From NCBI RefSeq assembly GCF_002953135.1, contig NZ_CP026372.1, positions 868,001 to 932,000 on the forward strand: a DNA stretch of 64,000 nt, given 5' to 3'. This DNA is from Sphingobium sp. SCG-1 (GTDB lineage: Bacteria; Pseudomonadota; Alphaproteobacteria; Sphingomonadales; Sphingomonadaceae). The notes under the pieces were generated by a model. The model was given only the letters and a program-made list of their open reading frames with translations, did no database searches and was not told the origin of the DNA. This document shows, piece after piece, positions 61,057-64,000 of the stretch (the first letter of the stretch is position 1; each line of letters begins with the position of its first letter). The position numbers and the translations under genes are program-made.

Positions 61057-61437
61057 TCATGGTCGCTGGAGCCTGAGCCGCATCCAGGCGAAGAACGCTT
61101 CGCTCGCCTCGATCGTCTGCCGGCTCGCTAAGGTGTACGCCTCGAGCGATGCCGGGTCTTTTATCAGGCTGAGCGGCCATATGGTCTGTGTCATAGATAT
61201 CGCGCGTCGCATGGCTATGAACAACGCGGTGATCTCCCTACCGGCGGCCGCATCCAGCCTGTCGTGGGACCAGCCGGCCAAGCTCTCGGACAATGCAGAG
61301 AGTTGGCTGGCCTGAATCTTGCGCAAACGGATGAGATCGAGCTTCCAGTTTTCGGATTGTGCTTCGAAGGCTGCCTTCATTTGCGCGCTTGTCTGCTCGA
61401 ACGCGTCGAGGCTTTGGCAGAGTGCGTCTTCAGTCAC
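61057..61437 (-). CDS. Small helical protein of unknown function
   Basis: A 126-residue protein starting at GTG 61437, overlapping the preceding SDR stop by GTGA, so translation is coupled. It is almost entirely predicted helix, with heptad-like spacing (ALCQSLDAFEQTSAQMKAAF, IRLRKIQASQLSALSESLAG) and a Trp-rich end (FFAWMRLRLQRP). It looks somewhat phasin-like, but I do not recognise it. It is last in the minus-strand set beginning with the BVMO-like gene and is convergent with the SDR gene ending at 61048. The longer frame to 61521 lies within the SDR. Confidence 0.6.
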   Translation of the reverse strand: MTEDALCQSLDAFEQTSAQMKAAFEAQSENWKLDLIRLRKIQASQLSALSESLAGWSHDRLDAAAGREITALFIAMRRAISMTQTIWPLSLIKDPASLEAYTLASRQTIEASEAFFAWMRLRLQRP

Positions 61438-62180
61438 ACGCCGGTACGGTAAAGACCGCCGTCCATTAGGAAGTTTTGCCCAGTGATATAGCCTGCGCGA
61501 TTGCTGCACAGAAACGCGCACATCGCGCCCATTTCCATCGGGTCGCCGACCCGGCCGGCCACCGGGTTACCGGTCAGGTGCTTGGTGATATCCTTCGACT
61601 TGCGCAGTCGCTCGGTGTCGAAGGGCCCAGGCAGGATGTTGTTGATTGTCACGCCTTTGGCCGAGAATTCACCTGCAATGCCGAACACGAAGTTGGTGAG
61701 CGCGGCGCGTGTAGCATTGGATAGGCCGATCACCGGGATTGGCACGCGCACTGCCGAAGAAGTGATATTGACGATTCGACCAAAGCCGCGCGACGCCATG
61801 TCGTCGGCGGTCAGGCGAATGAGCTCGATCGCGCTCAGTAGATTCTGGTCAATCGCCGCGATCCAGGTATCACGATCCCAGTCGCGAAAGTCGCCCGGAG
61901 GCGGCCCTCCGGCATTGTTGACGAGGATGTCGATTTGCGGCACGGCGCTGACAAGCGCCTCGCGCACGGCCGGATCGGTGACACTGCCGGCAACGGCGGT
62001 AACGTCAACGTCAGGGTAGGCGGCGCGGATCTCGGCGGCTACAGCCTCCAGCGTGCTTTGCGTGCGCGCGTTGATCACGATGTTTGCGCCTTCCTGCGCA
62101 AGGACAGTGGCGCAGGCGCGACCGATCCCACTGCTCGCGGCGCAGACGATTGCTGTTTTTCCTTTGAGTCCCAAATCCAC
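61434..62180 (-). CDS. SDR-family oxidoreductase with substituted catalytic motif
   Basis: A 248-residue classical SDR. The coenzyme loop is AIVCAASSGIGRACATVL and NNAG is present (ILVNNAGGPPPG). The catalytic Ser is kept (NITSSAV), but where YxxxK is expected the sequence reads IGLSNATRAALTNF, lacking the Tyr and with Arg in place of Lys. A branch of SDRs with this LSNxxR pattern exists, so this is likely a family feature rather than damage. The end (GYITGQNFLMDGGLYRTGV) is normal. It lies 47 bases downstream of the hydratase gene. Confidence 0.85.
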   Translation of the reverse strand: MDLGLKGKTAIVCAASSGIGRACATVLAQEGANIVINARTQSTLEAVAAEIRAAYPDVDVTAVAGSVTDPAVREALVSAVPQIDILVNNAGGPPPGDFRDWDRDTWIAAIDQNLLSAIELIRLTADDMASRGFGRIVNITSSAVRVPIPVIGLSNATRAALTNFVFGIAGEFSAKGVTINNILPGPFDTERLRKSKDITKHLTGNPVAGRVGDPMEMGAMCAFLCSNRAGYITGQNFLMDGGLYRTGV

Positions 62181-62227
62181 GTTCTTCTCCGTCCTGCCGG
62201 TCAGCCGGCCTTAATCTTTGTCATTGA

Positions 62228-63013
62228 TCACGCCGTGCCGTAGACGAAGCTGACGTCGCCAATGCCGCCAATAACCGCACGGACGCGGTCACCAGGGTTT
62301 AGCGCGACCATCGGACCCAGTGCACCGGCGAGCAGCACGTCGCCCGCTTTCAAGGGTTCGCCGCGATTGGCCAGCGTCCGCGCAAGCCATGTCGCCGCGT
62401 TGAGCGGATTGCCAAGAGCCGCGGCTCCGACGCCGAGCGATACGATGGCGTCGTTGATCTCCATGACCATTCCCGCAGACCAGATATCGAGGCCGGGGAG
62501 GGGGCGCCCGGCCCTTGACAGGACGAAAAAAGCTGAGGAGCCATTGTCGGCCACGGTGTCCGCAAAGGTGATTTTCCAGTCGGAGATGCGGCTATCGACG
62601 ATCTCAATCGCGGCATGCACAGTATCAACAGCGCCGGCGACTTGTTCCGGCGTAATATCTTGACCATCGAGGTTGCGGGAAAGAACGAACGCGATCTCCG
62701 CCTCCGCCTTCGGCTGGATACAGCGCGCAGGATCGAGGCTGCCGCCGTCAGCAATCCGCATATCCTCGAACAAAGCTCCGAAATCGGGCTGCTCGACGCC
62801 AAGCTGAGCTTGAACCGCCTTTGCGGTAAGCCCGGCTTTGCGCCCGACGATCCGGCGGCCCTGAGCTTTCCAGAACCGCGTGTTTACCGTTTGCACGGCA
62901 TAAGCGCCGTCCACATCAAGGGGATCGAGCCATTGCCGCATGGGCGGAATTGGGCCGTTCAAATAGGCATCACGCAGCGCGCGCGCGGCGCTCTCCAAGG
63001 CTTGGGTTGGCAT
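62228..63013 (-). CDS. 2-keto-4-pentenoate hydratase-family protein
   Basis: A 261-residue protein of the MhpD/XylJ/BphH (fumarylacetoacetate-hydrolase-like) hydratase family. Signatures are GRRIVGRKAGLTAKAVQAQLGV, PDFGALFEDM, PKAEAEIAFVLSRNL (metal ligands), AAIEIVDSRISDWKITFADTVADNGSSA and LGNPLNAATWLARTLANRGEPLKAGD. The family hydrates 2-oxopent-4-enoates made by meta-cleavage of aromatic compounds; decarboxylases (XylI-like) share the fold. It abuts the cytochrome b561 frame (63013/63014). Together with the BVMO-like gene upstream it suggests a cyclic-compound degradation set. Confidence 0.88.
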   Translation of the reverse strand: MPTQALESAARALRDAYLNGPIPPMRQWLDPLDVDGAYAVQTVNTRFWKAQGRRIVGRKAGLTAKAVQAQLGVEQPDFGALFEDMRIADGGSLDPARCIQPKAEAEIAFVLSRNLDGQDITPEQVAGAVDTVHAAIEIVDSRISDWKITFADTVADNGSSAFFVLSRAGRPLPGLDIWSAGMVMEINDAIVSLGVGAAALGNPLNAATWLARTLANRGEPLKAGDVLLAGALGPMVALNPGDRVRAVIGGIGDVSFVYGTA

Positions 63014-63594
63014 CTAACCGAGTCCTCTCGATCGAAAGACCGACATCCTGCGGAAGATGCCGTCGCGTTTGACAAAGGCGTGGAACAGCGCGCCGGCTAC
63101 ATGTAGCACAACCAGCAGCAGCAGAAGGCAGGCAAGCAAAGCATGCGCCCGGAAAGCGGGCAGGTCCGTTACGCCCAGCGGCAGACGATCCGACTCTCCG
63201 CCGAAGACAACATTGGGGATGCCCGACATCGCTGCGGTGGCGATCCCGGTCACGACAATGGCGGCGGTGTTGAGACGCAAGGCGTGATGGGTGAGCTTCG
63301 CCAGTCGATCCAACAATGCGCTGCCGCTCGACAAAGGCTGTGGCTGCCGGCGCAGATAAGCCATCGGGATCATGATCAGCAAAATAGCGCAATCGTCAGG
63401 CCGATGATCATGTGCATGCCGACCACAGCCACTTTGGCTGGATCGCTCTCAGCCATAGGCGCAACGAGGAGAAAACCGGAAATCAGCATCGCGATGACGG
63501 CGCCAGCCAGCATCCAATGTGATGCGGCGCGAAAATGTCCATATCGCGGGGGGCCGTAATCGACATGGGCATCTGGACTGCGCCGTGCGGTCAT
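63014..63594 (-). pseudogene. Cytochrome b561 gene, apparently frameshifted
   Basis: Two overlapping minus-strand frames together make one cytochrome b561. The first (63594 to stop at 63376) encodes the N-terminus with RAASHWMLAG and GMHMIIGLTIALFC, then stops. The second (from 63382) continues IMIPMAYLRRQ, LTHHALRL and the typical b561 end LHVAGALFHAFVKRDGIFRRM. The two frames join if a run of four T (63381-63384, minus strand) had one more T. Heme-ligand histidines are divided between the two parts. It may be a natural loss, a sequencing error, or slippage. The N-terminus starts at ATG 63594 behind GGAAAGATCG. Confidence 0.8.
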
Positions 63595-63649
63595 CGATCT
63601 TTCCTGCTGCGTGTTCGATTCACAACGGAGGAGTGCATCACGGGCGGGG

Positions 63650-64000
63650 TCATCGCGTGCACTTCGTGTCCCGCTCGACGTGCTCGCGTCGCCACTCAGC
63701 GATGACCTGCTCATATTCGAGCGGGCCGCCGCCATAGGTAGCGCCGACATATGTCGGCTTGTCCGCAAACTTGCCTTCGTTGTTCAGAAAGCCGGGCGTG
63801 CATTCCTCATAGAAATGCTCATGGTCGACATGCTTCTGGTCTATAGTCTCCGTCCAGCGTAGCTCCGCTTCTGGAGTGACTTCCATCGTCTGCACGCCTT
63901 GAGCGCGGCAGCGAGCGATCAGCGCTGCGGCATGTTCGGCCTGCATCAGCAGAGTGTGCGTGAAGTTGAAGGCCGTGGTGCCCTGCAGTGTGCCCCCGAT
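63650..64000 (-). CDS. Flavin-dependent monooxygenase (BVMO-like), C-terminal part
   Basis: The last 116 residues of a minus-strand protein that continues beyond the window. The visible end reads IGGTLQGTTAFNFTHTLLMQ, HAAALIARC, ECTPGFLNNEGKFADK and VGATYGGGPLEYEQVIAEWR, matching the C-terminal region of cyclohexanone-monooxygenase-like Baeyer-Villiger enzymes (NNEG, YGGGPLEY, EWR). These insert oxygen next to a ketone using NADPH and FAD. It is upstream of the b561, hydratase and SDR genes on the same strand and is probably the first enzyme of that set. The FAD/NADPH motifs are outside the window. Confidence 0.82.
   Translation of the reverse strand: MGGTLQGTTAFNFTHTLLMQAEHAAALIARCRAQGVQTMEVTPEAELRWTETIDQKHVDHEHFYEECTPGFLNNEGKFADKPTYVGATYGGGPLEYEQVIAEWRREHVERDTKCTR

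Noticed and set aside
59939..61180. A 413-codon minus-strand frame opposite the SDR gene
   Set aside because: The plus-strand SDR has all family motifs over the same interval; the antisense frame has none.
1..64000. tRNA, rRNA, CRISPR, insertion sequences, integrase or prophage genes
   Set aside because: No cloverleaf-like intergenic segment, no regularly spaced short repeats, and no transposase or integrase motifs were seen in any frame considered.

Overview
The window looks like chromosomal DNA of a sphingomonad (Sphingomonas/Sphingobium-like alphaproteobacterium). The inference rests on high GC content, frequent GTG/TTG starts, a DUF2794 gene next to cysE, an MddA homologue, a PutA without its own DNA-binding domain, and two palindromic intergenic repeats of the CGTTCGGGCTGAG...GTCGAAG type known from sphingomonads. 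No rRNA, tRNA, CRISPR array, insertion sequence or phage gene was seen.

Region 1 (1-30.9 kb) is a large exopolysaccharide locus. It opens with the N-terminal two thirds of a CapD/FlaA1-type nucleotide-sugar dehydratase (minus). A tightly overlapping seven-gene plus-strand operon follows: two GT4 glycosyltransferases, a short initiating sugar-phosphate transferase, a formyltransferase-fold enzyme, a PIG-L deacetylase, an ATP-grasp ligase and a HAD hydrolase. The last four look like an amino-sugar tailoring cassette. After an AT-rich promoter region come an atypical LuxR/NarL-type regulator and a Wzc-like Wzz/BY-kinase with altered Walker motifs. Then come a Wzx-like flippase (minus), a SAM-binding protein, another GT4, a GT-C membrane glycosyltransferase (minus), an acyltransferase-3, a Wzy/WaaL-like polymerase, a pectate-lyase-like beta-helix protein and a 1507-residue RTX protein. 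The RTX protein carries two blocks of seven ~56-residue repeats. The region ends with a CDP-6-deoxyhexose set (rfbF, rfbG, an RfbH/ColD-like PLP enzyme, an SDR) and a GT2 transferase.

Region 2 (30.9-38.2 kb) is core metabolism: a flavin/FMN-type stress protein, an LplT-like transporter, pgsA, moaD-moaE, oxyR with both redox cysteines, a TauE/SafE permease, cysE, a DUF2794 gene and an mddA-like methyltransferase. The last genes make a small sulfur-themed neighbourhood.

Region 3 (38.2-48.3 kb) is phosphate acquisition: an OprP/O-type porin behind a phased Pho box, an AsmA-family protein, and pstS-pstC-pstA-pstB-phoU-phoB on the minus strand behind a three-half-site Pho box. There is no phoR in the window. 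The operon is interrupted by two large inverted repeats.

Region 4 (48.3-64 kb) is mixed: a LytS/LytTR two-component pair, two small proteins of unknown function, a divergent Lrp-type regulator and putA, a Lys-rich membrane protein, a fatty-acid-hydroxylase-family protein, a membrane GGDEF protein, and an AraC regulator divergent from an SDR. At the edge is a minus-strand catabolic-looking set: the end of a BVMO-like monooxygenase, a frameshifted cytochrome b561, a 2-keto-4-pentenoate-hydratase-family protein, an unusual SDR and a small helical protein.
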